DNA of 64,000 nucleotides from Flavobacterium sp. GTDB taxonomy: Bacteria; Bacteroidota; Bacteroidia; Chitinophagales; Chitinophagaceae. The stretch's first letter is position 1. Every line of letters starts with the position of its first letter. The DNA is taken from positions 49,883 through 113,882 of the forward strand of contig JASGCX010000001.1 of the NCBI GenBank assembly GCA_030053925.1, written 5' to 3'. A program made the translations under genes and the position numbers. Below the pieces are notes generated by a model, which was not told where the DNA came from, did not search any database, and saw nothing but the letters and a program-made list of their open reading frames with translations. Below, one piece after another: positions 21,913 to 33,130 of this stretch.

Positions 21913-23376
21913 TTATTTTTCAAGCAATTCAAACATCTCTCTCAACACTTTTTTATCATCAAAAGGATGCTTTATGCCATTAATATCTTGATATTTTTCG
22001 TGCCCTTTACCAGCTACCAAAATGATGTCTTCTTCTCTTGCCAAGCTCACTGCGGTTTTAATAGCTTCTTTCCTATCGCTTATGGTTATTGACTTTCTGC
22101 GACCAGCACTATCCAAACCTTTTTCCATATCAGCCAAAATAGTAGCAGCATCTTCTGTTCTAGGATTATCGCTTGTAAGTATTACTTTATCGCTAAACGT
22201 ACAAGCAGCTTGCGCCATAATAGGTCGTTTGGTTTTATCTCTATTGCCACCACAGCCTACAACAGTAATTACTTGTTCATGCCCTTTACGTAACTTTTTT
22301 ATGGTAGCCAATACATTTTCTAAAGCATCGGGTGTGTGTGCATAATCTACAATGCCTATTATCAATTGCTTGCTAATAACATAATCAAAACGGCCTTCGG
22401 CACCAGTAAGCATGCTCAATGCAGTAAGCACCTCATATTTATCTTCGCCTAGGCAAACTGCTGCACCATACACTGCTAACAAGTTGTAGGCATTAAATTC
22501 GCCAATCAATCTAAAATGCACTTCCATTTCATTAACGGTCATTTGCAAACCAGTTAATGCGTTATCCAATATTTTACCCTTAAAATGCGCCATTGTTTTA
22601 AGGCTGTAGAAGTACTTTTTAGCATGGGTATTTTGCAACATCACTTCGCCACGCTTATCGTCTGCATTGCTTATTGCAAAAGCATTTGAAGGCAATCCAT
22701 CAAAAAATTTTTTCTTTACCTTAATGTATTCATCAAAGGTTTTGTGATAGTCTAAATGGTCGTGTGTGATATTACTAAACAAGCCGCCCGTAAAATGCAA
22801 GCCAGTAATTCGATGCTGGTGAATAGCGTGGCTACTACATTCCATAAATACATGCGAACAACCTTGCTCAACCATCTGCTGCAACAGAACATTTAAGCTT
22901 AGTGCATCTGGTGTTGTATGCGTAGCTGGTATTATGTCATTTGCAATTTGATTTTGTACAGTACTTATTAAACCACATTTATAACCTAGTTGTGTAAATA
23001 ATTTAAAGAGTACAGTTGCTATGGTTGTTTTACCATTAGTACCTGTAACGCCTACAAGCTTTGTGCGTAATGATGGCTCGCTGTAAAAATTATTAGCCAT
23101 AAAAGCCACAGCTTCGTTACTATTATTCACTTGTATGTATGTAATGCCATCTACAAAAGTTTTAGGCATTATTTCACAAACAATTGCTACTGCACCAAGG
23201 CTCAATGCCTGCTCTATGTACGCATGACCATTGCTCTGCAAGCCTTTAATAGCAACAAATACAGAACCTGCAAGTACTTTACGGCTATCAATAACAATAG
23301 CAGACACTTGAATATTAGTAGCACCATGCACTTGCTGCAAATGCACCTTGTATAATATGTTTTGTAGTGTTTGCAT
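21913..23376 (-). CDS. murE: UDP-MurNAc-tripeptide synthetase
   Basis: GVTGTNGKTTIATVLF, Mur ligase architecture, gene order. Confidence 0.95.
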   Translation of the reverse strand: MQTLQNILYKVHLQQVHGATNIQVSAIVIDSRKVLAGSVFVAIKGLQSNGHAYIEQALSLGAVAIVCEIMPKTFVDGITYIQVNNSNEAVAFMANNFYSEPSLRTKLVGVTGTNGKTTIATVLFKLFTQLGYKCGLISTVQNQIANDIIPATHTTPDALSLNVLLQQMVEQGCSHVFMECSSHAIHQHRITGLHFTGGLFSNITHDHLDYHKTFDEYIKVKKKFFDGLPSNAFAISNADDKRGEVMLQNTHAKKYFYSLKTMAHFKGKILDNALTGLQMTVNEMEVHFRLIGEFNAYNLLAVYGAAVCLGEDKYEVLTALSMLTGAEGRFDYVISKQLIIGIVDYAHTPDALENVLATIKKLRKGHEQVITVVGCGGNRDKTKRPIMAQAACTFSDKVILTSDNPRTEDAATILADMEKGLDSAGRRKSITISDRKEAIKTAVSLAREEDIILVAGKGHEKYQDINGIKHPFDDKKVLREMFELLEK

Positions 23377-25487
23377 TAATTAAGTTCTATGTTTAAAATT
23401 TGTCCCTTTGCATAAGATTGACCAGGTAATATGGATTGCGCTATTACCCTTCCTTTTCCTTTAGCATTTACCTTCAACCCAATATTTTCGCACAATACCA
23501 CTACATCTTTTAGCCCCATACCTTTTAACTGTGGCATTGTTTTTACATCTACTGGTTTAGCCAAAAAACCAACAATACCATTATTTACATTCACATCTAA
23601 CCACTCGTCTGTAATAGTGCCAACATCTTTATAACCAAGTTGTAAATTGTTAGCTAAGTGCTTTATATCTTGCTTTGAGCCTGTATAGTAATAAGCACTA
23701 GTACTATCTACTTTTTTATTGGTGCTTACATAGTTTACTTGCCTTACATAATTAGTGTACAATCTATCGGCAATCTCTTTAAACACAGGCCCTGCAACCG
23801 TTGAACCGTAGTGTAGTAAAGCCATTGGCTTATTTTTTATCACCACTACAATTGTGTATTGTGGGTTATTTGCAGGAAAATAACCAGCAAATGATGTTTG
23901 ATAAATTTGGTCTGCATAACCTCTATTTCTATCTGCTACCAACGCAGTACCTGTTTTACCAGCCACTTTGTAAGTAGAATTTTTAAAGAGTTCTTTTGCA
24001 GTACCATCAGTACATACCGCTTCTAAACACACTTTCAACTGCTGTATAGTAGCATCGCTACAAATTTTTTCAACCAACACCTTTGGCTCGTTTACGCTTA
24101 GTACTGCACCCTCATCCTTCACTGCGCTTAATAAATATGGTCTCATCATTTTGCCACTGTTAGCAACTGCATTATAAAATGTAGCAGTTTGCAATGGCGT
24201 TACTTCTATGTTGTAGCCAAAAGCCATCCAAGGCAATGAAATAGAACTCCAGTTTTTGGTACCAGGTTTTGGTATTACAGCGTTGCGTTCGCCTGTAATA
24301 TCAATACCTGTTAAAGCATCAAGGTGCATGTTGTGCAAGTGCTGAATAAAACGCCTAGGATTATTGCCATAACTAGCTACTACCAATTTTGCCATACCTA
24401 CATTGCTACTCAATGTAAATGCATCTTTTACGGTTACATCAAACTTGCCATGCTGCTCCGAATCGAACACCGTTTGACCATTTATTGGCCACGAACCACC
24501 ATTCAAATTCACAACGCTATTGAGTGTAATTTTTTTATCCTCAAGCAAACTCATCAAGGTAGCCAACTTAAATGTTGAACCCGGTTCAGATGGGCTTATC
24601 GCATAATTATAATCCTCTGAATAAGTACCATCTTGCCTTCTACCCAAATTGGCAATTGCTTTTACTTTACCAGTTTTTGTTTCCATCACAATAGCGCAAC
24701 CATGCACTGCCTCATTGCCTACCATCATCTTCATCAAGGCGTTTTCTGCAACTTCTTGTATAAAAACATCCAAGGTGGTTACAATATCTTTTCCGTTCTC
24801 TGGCTCTATCTGTTCATCATCTACTGGTTTACTTGCACCACCAGCTATATATCGCACCAAACGCCTACCAGTTGTGCCTTTCAGCAAAGTGTCGTAGGTT
24901 TTTTCTAAGCCAATTTTTTGTGCATTTTCTCTATCTAAACCTATAGTTCTATAAGCCAATAATTTGTATGGATTTAAACGAATGGTTTGCTCATCTACTA
25001 TAAAACCACTTTTATTTTTGCCCAAGCGTACCAAAGGAAATTGTTTCAAACACTCATATTGACGATAAGAAATTCCTTTTTGCAATAAGTAATATCTATC
25101 ACGATTTTTAAAACCCTGCTGCAATAAACGCTTGTATTCGTCTACCGATTTATCGTTAAATAAATTAGCCAAACAGATAGATAAGCTGTCTATATTTTCT
25201 CTAAAACTTACACCACTTTTCTCTCTTAAGCCATCGGCGGCAAAGTCTATATAGATATTAAATTTGGGTACACTAGTACTCAGCATTTGACCATCATCAC
25301 TATAAATTGTTCCTCGCTCTGCATCTACTTCTTCAATTTTTTGATGCAAACTATCGCTCATGCTGCGCCAGCTTTCGCCCTGTACCTGTTGTATGTAAAA
25401 TGCTTTTGCAAAAATGGCTAAACATATTATCACCATTACAATGTAGCTTAGGTACACCCGCCATAGTATGTCTTTTTTTACGTCCAT
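23376..25487 (-). CDS. ftsI: Penicillin-binding protein (FtsI-type transpeptidase with C-terminal PASTA-like domain)
   Basis: EPGSTFKLAT, SSNVGMAKL, KTGTA motifs. Confidence 0.93.
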   Translation of the reverse strand: MDVKKDILWRVYLSYIVMVIICLAIFAKAFYIQQVQGESWRSMSDSLHQKIEEVDAERGTIYSDDGQMLSTSVPKFNIYIDFAADGLREKSGVSFRENIDSLSICLANLFNDKSVDEYKRLLQQGFKNRDRYYLLQKGISYRQYECLKQFPLVRLGKNKSGFIVDEQTIRLNPYKLLAYRTIGLDRENAQKIGLEKTYDTLLKGTTGRRLVRYIAGGASKPVDDEQIEPENGKDIVTTLDVFIQEVAENALMKMMVGNEAVHGCAIVMETKTGKVKAIANLGRRQDGTYSEDYNYAISPSEPGSTFKLATLMSLLEDKKITLNSVVNLNGGSWPINGQTVFDSEQHGKFDVTVKDAFTLSSNVGMAKLVVASYGNNPRRFIQHLHNMHLDALTGIDITGERNAVIPKPGTKNWSSISLPWMAFGYNIEVTPLQTATFYNAVANSGKMMRPYLLSAVKDEGAVLSVNEPKVLVEKICSDATIQQLKVCLEAVCTDGTAKELFKNSTYKVAGKTGTALVADRNRGYADQIYQTSFAGYFPANNPQYTIVVVIKNKPMALLHYGSTVAGPVFKEIADRLYTNYVRQVNYVSTNKKVDSTSAYYYTGSKQDIKHLANNLQLGYKDVGTITDEWLDVNVNNGIVGFLAKPVDVKTMPQLKGMGLKDVVVLCENIGLKVNAKGKGRVIAQSILPGQSYAKGQILNIELN

Positions 25488-25509
25488 TTATAATAACAAT
25501 TAAGCAACT

Positions 25510-25857
25510 TTATTTTTCACTTACCAAACGTTGCGGCACTTCTTTACTAATTTTTAACCCTAATGGCTCTGCCGCCTTTAACACTTGCACCTCTTCGCTT
25601 TTAAACATTACCTCGCTTTTTATCGTCTTATATTCGTACTGTAATTCCTTTATCTCTTTTTGTGTTTTATTAATGTCTCGTATGGCTCTATCGGCCATGT
25701 GACCATTTGCGATATACACAATAGCCAAAACCGATAAAAACAAAAAGAAGTTTAAGTTTTTAGCAATCCATTTACCGCCAACAATGCTATCTCTAACAGC
25801 TTTTAAAGCTGTTTTTTTTTCTTTCACTTGTTGATTATTGTTTTGCTTTTCTGCCAC
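25510..25857 (-). CDS. ftsL: FtsL-like cell division protein
   Basis: Single TM and coiled coil, position between ftsI and rsmH. Confidence 0.75.
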   Translation of the reverse strand: MAEKQNNNQQVKEKKTALKAVRDSIVGGKWIAKNLNFFLFLSVLAIVYIANGHMADRAIRDINKTQKEIKELQYEYKTIKSEVMFKSEEVQVLKAAEPLGLKISKEVPQRLVSEK

Positions 25858-25919
25858 TCTTTTAATTATGATGTAACTAAAAAATCCGAGTTATCTTTTT
25901 AATCTTGCCAAACCCTCGT

Positions 25920-26861
25920 TCAAACACGTTCTGCCACCCTTAACTTGGCACTTCTACTTCTTGTATTTTTTTTCAACTCATCTGCTCCAACTGTAATTGG
26001 TTTTTTTGTTATCAATTTCCAGCGTTGCATTTTGGTGTGTTGCACAAATGGGTTATCATCTTCCGCATCTTCAAAATCACCATTCTTAAAAAACAACTTC
26101 ACCAATCTATCTTCAAGCGAGTGAAACGTAATAATAGCAACCCTTCCACCCAGTTCTACTACATCATTCAACTGCAACAACATCTCTTTAAGTGCTTCCA
26201 TTTCTTCATTCACTTCTATTCGCAAAGCCTGAAACACCTGAGCCAAATACTTATTAGGATTGCCTTTTACAACCGAACTAATCATTGCCCTAAACTGCAA
26301 AATGGTTTGCACCTGCATTTGTTTTCTCGCTTCTACAATATGCTTTGCCAATGTTTTTGAATTACTTACTTCACCAAACTGCTCAAACATTTTATGCAAT
26401 TGCTGCTCCGAATAAGTAGCTACAATAGTTGCAGCCGTTAAACTTTGCCGCTGATCCATTCGCATATCAAGTGGGCCATCAAAGCGAATAGAAAACCCTC
26501 TTTCACCTTCATTAAACTGATGACTGCTTACACCCAAATCTGCCAATACACCATTTACTTTACGCACTTTATGCAAGCGCAAAAAGCGTTGCAAATGGCG
26601 AAAATTTTGTGGCACAAACGTTACTCTGCTATCTTCAGGAATATTTTTTATCGCATCTGCATCTTGATCAAAAGCTATTAACCTACCTGCTTCTTCCAAA
26701 CTTTTTAAAACACCTCTGCTATGCCCACCACCACCAAACGTGCAATCAACATACACACCATTTGCTTGAATATTTAAACCATCAAGCGTTTGTGCATACA
26801 ACACTGGCACGTGATAATCTAAATGTGCAGGCTGCTGTTCTATGTTTTGCAAATCATTCAT
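25920..26861 (-). CDS. rsmH: 16S rRNA (cytosine(1402)-N(4))-methyltransferase
   Basis: HVPVLYAQTLDGL, DCTFGGGGHSRG, SFHSLEDRLVK. Confidence 0.96.
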   Translation of the reverse strand: MNDLQNIEQQPAHLDYHVPVLYAQTLDGLNIQANGVYVDCTFGGGGHSRGVLKSLEEAGRLIAFDQDADAIKNIPEDSRVTFVPQNFRHLQRFLRLHKVRKVNGVLADLGVSSHQFNEGERGFSIRFDGPLDMRMDQRQSLTAATIVATYSEQQLHKMFEQFGEVSNSKTLAKHIVEARKQMQVQTILQFRAMISSVVKGNPNKYLAQVFQALRIEVNEEMEALKEMLLQLNDVVELGGRVAIITFHSLEDRLVKLFFKNGDFEDAEDDNPFVQHTKMQRWKLITKKPITVGADELKKNTRSRSAKLRVAERV

Positions 26862-26866
26862 GGTTC

Positions 26867-27319
26867 TTAGATTTTGTCGTCAGTCATTACTTCATTTGCC
26901 AAATTGCTAAAGTCATCTGCCGACAATTTGCTAATTGCCTCATTATATTTAACAGCATCCCATATTTCAAACTTGTCTAGCGTTGCTGCTATCACCACAT
27001 CTTTTGTAATACTCGCATAAGCTTTAAACGATGCAGATAGCATCATTCTTCCTGCGCTATCCAATTCTATTTCAGTTGCACCATTCAAAAACTGACGAGT
27101 GAACTGTCTTACCTTTGGGTCGAATTGGTTTAATTTTTTAAACTTCTCTAAAATTGCCTCCCATGTTTTCATGGGATAAAGGGTTAAACAGTTTTCAAAT
27201 CCTCTCGAAAGGATGAAACGATTTTCCCTTTCTGGCAATTGTTTTTTCAGGGCACTAGGCAGCAAGAAGCGACCCTTTGGATCAACCGTTGCTTCGTATT
27301 CGCCGTGAAAACCTACCAT
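26867..27319 (-). CDS. mraZ: Division/cell wall cluster transcriptional repressor MraZ
   Basis: GEYEATVDPKGRFLLPSALKKQL; start trimmed from 27367. Confidence 0.93.
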   Translation of the reverse strand: MVGFHGEYEATVDPKGRFLLPSALKKQLPERENRFILSRGFENCLTLYPMKTWEAILEKFKKLNQFDPKVRQFTRQFLNGATEIELDSAGRMMLSASFKAYASITKDVVIAATLDKFEIWDAVKYNEAISKLSADDFSNLANEVMTDDKI

Positions 27320-27573
27320 GTTAGAGAATTTGTTTAGTAATTGCCATTTATTAACACAAAATAACACAATTTCCCACTAAAAATACAAATTCTAAGCAGT
27401 TGTATTTATCCACAGTATTTTATGCCCTGTAATACAATGCAGTATTGCGTTACAGAGCAATTGCCGCTATATCTTCACTTTTATGTGTGAATAGAGTGTG
27501 CGTAACTGTGATTTTACGGTGTGTAATAGAAAGATTTAATTGAAAATCAATTACTTAAAAAGATTAAACAAAA

Positions 27574-28800
27574 ATGATTCATCCGAAAAAATTATCAATA
27601 AACAACTTTAGCTACCATTTGCCCGATGAAAAAATTGCGAAGCATCCACTTCCAAAAAGAGACGAAAGCAAGCTTTTGGTGTTTAAAAGTGGGAAAATTT
27701 CAGAAACCCAGTACAAACATTTAGATGCGCATTTACCAGCAGATAGCTTGCTAATTTTTAACAATACCAAAGTAGTTGAAGCAAGGCTCATTTTTACAAA
27801 ACCAACGGGTGGGCAAATAGAAATATTTTGCTTAGAACCACATAAACAATATGCCGATATTACCACTGCTATGCTGCAAAAGGGTAATGTGCTTTGGAAA
27901 TGTTTAGTTGGTGGTGCCAAAAAATGGAAAGAAACATTGCTGACGAAGAAAATAAATGATACCACAACTATTGAAGCCAAGAAAGTAGCTCAATTACCCG
28001 ATTGTTTTATTATAGAACTAAGCTGGAACAATAATGACCTAACATTTGCCGAAATACTGCACATAGCAGGCTTAATACCTTTGCCACCTTACTTAAATAG
28101 AGAAGCCGAAGAAGCAGACAAAAGCACGTATCAAACTATTTATGCCAAACACGATGGTAGCGTAGCTGCACCTACGGCAGGCCTACATTTTACTGAGGAA
28201 TTATTTAAGAAACTGGATGATAAAAACATTGAAAAAGATTTTGTAACGCTACATGTAGGCGCAGGCACTTTTAAACCTGTTAAAGCTGCTACCATGAACG
28301 AACATGATATGCACACAGAATTTATTGATGTGCATATTGAGTTGATTGAACATTTGCTACAACACCATCCTAAACCAATTATTGCAGTAGGTACAACATC
28401 ACTTAGAACTATTGAAAGCTTGTATTGGCTAGGCGTAAAGGTGAATAGTGAATGGTTGATAGCGAATGAAACAACACCAAGCTTATCGCAATGGGATGCT
28501 TATGATTTACCACAAAACATCGCTTTAACAGATGCCTTAACGGCTTTGGTAAATTGGCTGAAAGCCAATAAAATAGAGCGTTTGATTACCAAAACACAAA
28601 TCATTATTGCACCGGGCTATCAATTACAAGTTGCACAAGGCTTGGTTACTAATTTTCATCAGCCACAATCGACCCTGCTGCTGCTAATTGCTTCTATTGT
28701 TGGTGATAATTGGAAGATAATTTACAACCATGCACTTAATAACTTCTATCGCTTTTTAAGCTATGGTGATGGCTGTTTATTAATGAAGGATAAGGTGTGA
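27574..28800 (+). CDS. queA: S-adenosylmethionine:tRNA ribosyltransferase-isomerase
   Basis: SVAAPTAGLHFT, TLHVGAGTFKPV, TNFHQPQSTLLLL. Confidence 0.94.
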   Translation: MIHPKKLSINNFSYHLPDEKIAKHPLPKRDESKLLVFKSGKISETQYKHLDAHLPADSLLIFNNTKVVEARLIFTKPTGGQIEIFCLEPHKQYADITTAMLQKGNVLWKCLVGGAKKWKETLLTKKINDTTTIEAKKVAQLPDCFIIELSWNNNDLTFAEILHIAGLIPLPPYLNREAEEADKSTYQTIYAKHDGSVAAPTAGLHFTEELFKKLDDKNIEKDFVTLHVGAGTFKPVKAATMNEHDMHTEFIDVHIELIEHLLQHHPKPIIAVGTTSLRTIESLYWLGVKVNSEWLIANETTPSLSQWDAYDLPQNIALTDALTALVNWLKANKIERLITKTQIIIAPGYQLQVAQGLVTNFHQPQSTLLLLIASIVGDNWKIIYNHALNNFYRFLSYGDGCLLMKDKV

Positions 28801-29128
28801 AAAGGTGAGACGTGAAATGTGAGACGTGAAATGTGAGAACGTGAAAGGTGAGATGTGAAACGTGAAAGGTGAAAACGTGAAAGGTGAGATGTGAAAGGTG
28901 AAACGTGAAACGTGAGATGTGAAAAGTGAGACGTGAAAAGTGAGACGTGAATGGTGAGAACGTGAAAGGTGAAACGTGAAATGTGAGACGTGAAAAGTGA
29001 GATGTGAATGGTGAGATGTGAATGGTGAGATGTGAATGGTGAGACGTGAATGGTGAGATGTGAAAAGTGTGACGTGAATGGTGAGAACGTGAATGGTGAG
29101 ATGTGAAAGGTGAGATGTGAAAACGAGC
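28797..29128. repeat. Tandem repeat array GTGARAYGTGAAARG starting at the queA stop codon
   Basis: ~330 bp of gtgagacgtgaaatg-type units. Confidence 0.92.
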
Positions 29129-29163
29129 CAAAAAAATTACTTTTCGTCTTTCACGTTTCATTT

Positions 29164-30492
29164 TTACGCTTGGCTAAAGGGTACTTCAACCGTAAACGTA
29201 GTGCCTTTACCAATGGCACTGTCTACTTTCACTTTGCCTTTATGCGCATCTATCACTGTTTTTACATAGCTCATACCAAGGCCAAAGCCTTTTACATTGT
29301 GTACATTACCTGTATGGGCACGGTAAAATTTCTCAAAAATTCGCTTCGCACTTTCTTTACTCATCCCTATACCATTATCTTGAACGCTCAATACAAAATA
29401 CTTGTTGGTACTGTGCGTGGTAATTTTAATGTGCACATTATCATTACTGTACTTTATGGCGTTATCTATTAGGTTAGATATTAGGTTGGTAAAATGTACC
29501 TCATCTGCTTGAACAATATTGTTTTTAGCATTTAGCCGTAAGTCAACTTTGCCATTTTTTTCATCCAATTGCAGCCCATAATTATCTAGAATATGATGCA
29601 AGGTATCGTGAATATGAAGGTCTACCAAGTGCAATTGCAACTGTTGTTTTTCTAGCAAAGCCGCTTGCAGTATGGTTTCTACATGTTTATTCATGCGCTT
29701 ATTTTCTTCCTTAATAATGCCTGTGAAATAAGCTAGCTTTTCTTTGTCGTTTTGTACTTTTTCATTTTTAATAGCATCTACAGCAAGCGAAATGGTGGCA
29801 ATAGGTGTTTTAAACTCATGCGTCATATTGTTGATGAAATCACTCTTAATTTCACTCAATTTCTTTTGATTGAAAAGCGTTCGAAGTGTTACAAAAAAAG
29901 CTGCAAAAATTACCAACATAAATACAACACCACCTGCAATTATCAAACGCAAAGAACCCCAAATCTGTTTCTTAAAATCTGGCACAATTACTATTAAGTG
30001 TTCAAACGGACTAATACCCTCTAAATCGCTGGCACTTTCTGGCACAATAGGTATAAACAGTTGCTTATTATGCACCGTATCGTAGTACTCTGTTTCAAAA
30101 TTATTAGACTGCATTTCTATATACTCATTACCATCGCTAATTGCAAATTCGAAGTGTATATTTTTAAAATCATTGCTATCGAAGAAATTTTTAAGCTTAT
30201 CATGCACTTCTTTTCTAGAATATCGTTCACAAACAGTAAGTGGTTTAGGAAAATTTAAGATATCAGTATTAAATCTACCCAAGCCCAAACGCTTTGGTGT
30301 TTTAATCAACGGTACGCTGCCATTGCCTTTTGCTAGGTCAACAGCTACTTGAGCACTTGCACTATTAATTTTTGAAAATAACTGAGCTTCACGAAGTTCT
30401 AGTAAACTCTTAAGCCAAGATGCTTGCAACAATATTAGTCCTAAAAAAGACAAAGAAATTAATACAACTATTAGGGGTAAAGCTCTTTTCAT
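29164..30492 (-). CDS. Sensor histidine kinase
   Basis: MTHEFKTPIATISLAVDAI, NLIDNAIKYS, GIGMSKESAKRIFEKFYR, GFGLGMSYVK; start trimmed from 30573. Confidence 0.92.
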   Translation of the reverse strand: MKRALPLIVVLISLSFLGLILLQASWLKSLLELREAQLFSKINSASAQVAVDLAKGNGSVPLIKTPKRLGLGRFNTDILNFPKPLTVCERYSRKEVHDKLKNFFDSNDFKNIHFEFAISDGNEYIEMQSNNFETEYYDTVHNKQLFIPIVPESASDLEGISPFEHLIVIVPDFKKQIWGSLRLIIAGGVVFMLVIFAAFFVTLRTLFNQKKLSEIKSDFINNMTHEFKTPIATISLAVDAIKNEKVQNDKEKLAYFTGIIKEENKRMNKHVETILQAALLEKQQLQLHLVDLHIHDTLHHILDNYGLQLDEKNGKVDLRLNAKNNIVQADEVHFTNLISNLIDNAIKYSNDNVHIKITTHSTNKYFVLSVQDNGIGMSKESAKRIFEKFYRAHTGNVHNVKGFGLGMSYVKTVIDAHKGKVKVDSAIGKGTTFTVEVPFSQA

Positions 30493-30647
30493 CTTGGCAA
30501 ATATAATTGTAACTAGTGTTAAAACTTTGGTATAGCTAATTGCAAAGTGCAGGCTGGTAGTGCCTTTAAACACCTAGTAACAAAACAAGCATCGTAATAC
30601 CGCATAAAAAATTGCCTTTGTGTAGCAAAATTTATTATTTTTCTTGC

Positions 30648-31202
30648 ATGATTGAAGCATTAACAACAGGTGTCCTTCTTATTTCGGACCCTTTTTTGAA
30701 AGACCCTAATTTTTTAAGAACCGCAGTTATCATTTGCGAGCATAACACCGAAGGCAGTGTGGGCTTTATTTTTAACAAACAATTTGAACTTGGTATTGGC
30801 AATTTAGTAGAAGGTTTAGAAGGTATTAATTTTCCTGTGTATGAAGGAGGACCTGTTCAAAAAAACAGCATCCACTTTATACACACTTGCCCCAATTTTA
30901 TAGATGAAGGCGCAAACATAGGCAATGGCATTTATTGGGGCGGCAATTTTGAACAAGTATGCGCATTGCTTAAAACCAATAGCCTTACAGAAAAAGACAT
31001 TCGCTTTTTTATTGGTTATAGCGGCTGGGACACCAACCAACTTGAAGCCGAAATAGCAGAGAAAAGCTGGATTACTAGAGCCTGCAACAGTAAACTTGTA
31101 TTTAGTACCAAGCCCGAATTAATATGGAAAGATGCCCTAAAAGGCCTTGGTGGCGAATATGAATTAATGCCTAATTACCCGTTAGATCCGCAGTTAAATT
31201 AG
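30648..31202 (+). CDS. YqgE/AlgH family protein
   Basis: TGVLLISDPFLKDPNFLRTAVIICEHNTEGSVGFIFNK; start trimmed from 30612. Confidence 0.9.
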   Translation: MIEALTTGVLLISDPFLKDPNFLRTAVIICEHNTEGSVGFIFNKQFELGIGNLVEGLEGINFPVYEGGPVQKNSIHFIHTCPNFIDEGANIGNGIYWGGNFEQVCALLKTNSLTEKDIRFFIGYSGWDTNQLEAEIAEKSWITRACNSKLVFSTKPELIWKDALKGLGGEYELMPNYPLDPQLN

Positions 31203-31251
31203 TTGTTTGTTTGAACTTGAATTTTGTAGTATTATTTGGATTGCGAGAAAA

Positions 31252-31290
31252 TTAAACAGGCTGCCACTACAATAGAAACAGCCTGTTTAA
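31252..31290. terminator. Bidirectional terminator-like hairpin
   Basis: ttaaacaggctg...cagcctgtttaa between convergent genes. Confidence 0.7.
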
Positions 31291-31331
31291 ATATCACAGC
31301 AAATCATTTATATCAAACCTATTGGCGGTTA

Positions 31332-32828
31332 CTAATTCACTTTTTGCGGCACCATTCTACCAATAATACCTGCTTTATCGTATGCGTGGTCATCTACTGC
31401 ACCTCTATCGCCGCTTTCGTGGTATTCAGCATCTTCGTTTACATCCCACACATCAAATAATTCTTGGCCTGCAATAATATTTTTTGCTGCAAGCATAGCA
31501 GTCATCATACTATGGTCTTGGTTATTGTATTTGTGCATACCATTTCTACCCACTAAATACAAGCCGGGGTAGGCCTTTAATGCATCTCTAATTTCGTCTA
31601 CATTTTCTTTGTAAGTATGGTCGTACACAGGGTATGCTTTTGGCTGCCGCACCACATAACCATCTACCACGGCAGATTGTTTGGTTAAGCCAATTTGTTC
31701 TATTTCATTTTTAGCCAAAGCAATTAAATCTTCGTCTTTGCTCGTCCACATACCATCGCCTTCAAAGCAAAAATATTCTAAACCATAGCAAGCCATTTCT
31801 GGGTTTGGCACCATATAAGGGCTCCAACTTTTAAAGTTTTGAATACGGCCAACTTTCACATTTGGGTCATGAATATAAATCCAATTATCGTTAAAAGCAT
31901 CTTCATCTCTGCATATTAATACCACGGTAATAAAATCTCTGTAACTCAATGCTTGTGCAGCTTTCAAGGCATCGCTTGGTAATGTAGGATGTGTAAACCC
32001 AATTAATTCTCGCATTGGTGTGGTAGATACTACATTGTTAAAACCATCAAACGTTCGGCCATCGGTAGTAGTAACGCTCCATTTGCCATTGGATAATTTT
32101 GCATCAATTACACCACAATTCATTTCGATAGTTACGCCCATTTTTTTGCACTTCTCAGCGCAAACTTCCCACATCATACCTGGGCCTTTTTTGGGGTATC
32201 TAAAACTGTCTATCAAGGTTTTAATCACCTTGTCTTTATGGCCACTAGCCAATTTTTTTGGTTTAAAAACGGCGTTCATAATAGCACTGCTAAGGCTTAA
32301 ACCTTTAATACGCTGCGCTGCCCAATCTGCCGAAATTTCGTTACACGGAATGCCCCAAACCTTCTCGGTGTAGGTTTTAAAGAAAATATTAAACAAGCGT
32401 CTACCAAACTGATTCACCACCCAATCTTCAAAATTGGTAGGATTTTTAACAGGCCTAACCTTAGCTTGCAAATAACTCAACACACACAAACCGCTTTCCC
32501 AAATGCCCAACTTTTGCAATGCCTCCATAGCCACCAAAGGGTAAGAAAAAAACTTTTTATTGTAGTAAATACGGCTACTTCTTGGGCGTTCTAGCATTTC
32601 ATCGCCTAAAATTTCGGTCCAAAAATCTTCTACTTCTTTGCTTTTACTAAAAAATCGATGCCCACCAATATCAAAACTGTAGCCTTTGTAGGTTTCTGTA
32701 CGTGAGATACCACCTACATAGGTTGGGTCTTTTTCAAACACCACCACACTTTCATTTGCCTTACCCAATAAATACGCTGCCGTTAATCCGGCAGGTCCTG
32801 CGCCAATGATGGCTACTTTTTTCTGCAT
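31332..32828 (-). CDS. NAD(P)/FAD-dependent oxidoreductase (protoporphyrinogen oxidase / UDP-galactopyranose mutase-like)
   Basis: [29 protein letters not shown]. Confidence 0.85.
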   Translation of the reverse strand: MQKKVAIIGAGPAGLTAAYLLGKANESVVVFEKDPTYVGGISRTETYKGYSFDIGGHRFFSKSKEVEDFWTEILGDEMLERPRSSRIYYNKKFFSYPLVAMEALQKLGIWESGLCVLSYLQAKVRPVKNPTNFEDWVVNQFGRRLFNIFFKTYTEKVWGIPCNEISADWAAQRIKGLSLSSAIMNAVFKPKKLASGHKDKVIKTLIDSFRYPKKGPGMMWEVCAEKCKKMGVTIEMNCGVIDAKLSNGKWSVTTTDGRTFDGFNNVVSTTPMRELIGFTHPTLPSDALKAAQALSYRDFITVVLICRDEDAFNDNWIYIHDPNVKVGRIQNFKSWSPYMVPNPEMACYGLEYFCFEGDGMWTSKDEDLIALAKNEIEQIGLTKQSAVVDGYVVRQPKAYPVYDHTYKENVDEIRDALKAYPGLYLVGRNGMHKYNNQDHSMMTAMLAAKNIIAGQELFDVWDVNEDAEYHESGDRGAVDDHAYDKAGIIGRMVPQKVN

Positions 32829-33130
32829 ACTTTGTTTTTTGTTTGTCTGAACCTCAATTATTGTCTGAACTTAGATTTTGAAGGATTAAAACAATTGGAT
32901 AGGTTGTTACTTTTTTATCTTGTAGTACCAATTTCTAACTATCTTTTTAATTTCTGCGCTATCTGCGAGACACCAATAAATCCTACAAAGCCATCTAATC
33001 TGTGGCATTTGTGTTACTATTGTTTGCTCAAAAATGTGGGCAAAAATGCAAAATAAAACCCGTACTGCAATGCAGCTAACAATTTGCTTAATAGCTTTGT
33101 TGCCTTTCTACAATTAATACGCAACTATTT

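Noticed and set aside
28736-29161. 141-aa ORF rich in FTSHFSRLTFH
   Set aside because: Antisense translation of the GTGAAA array
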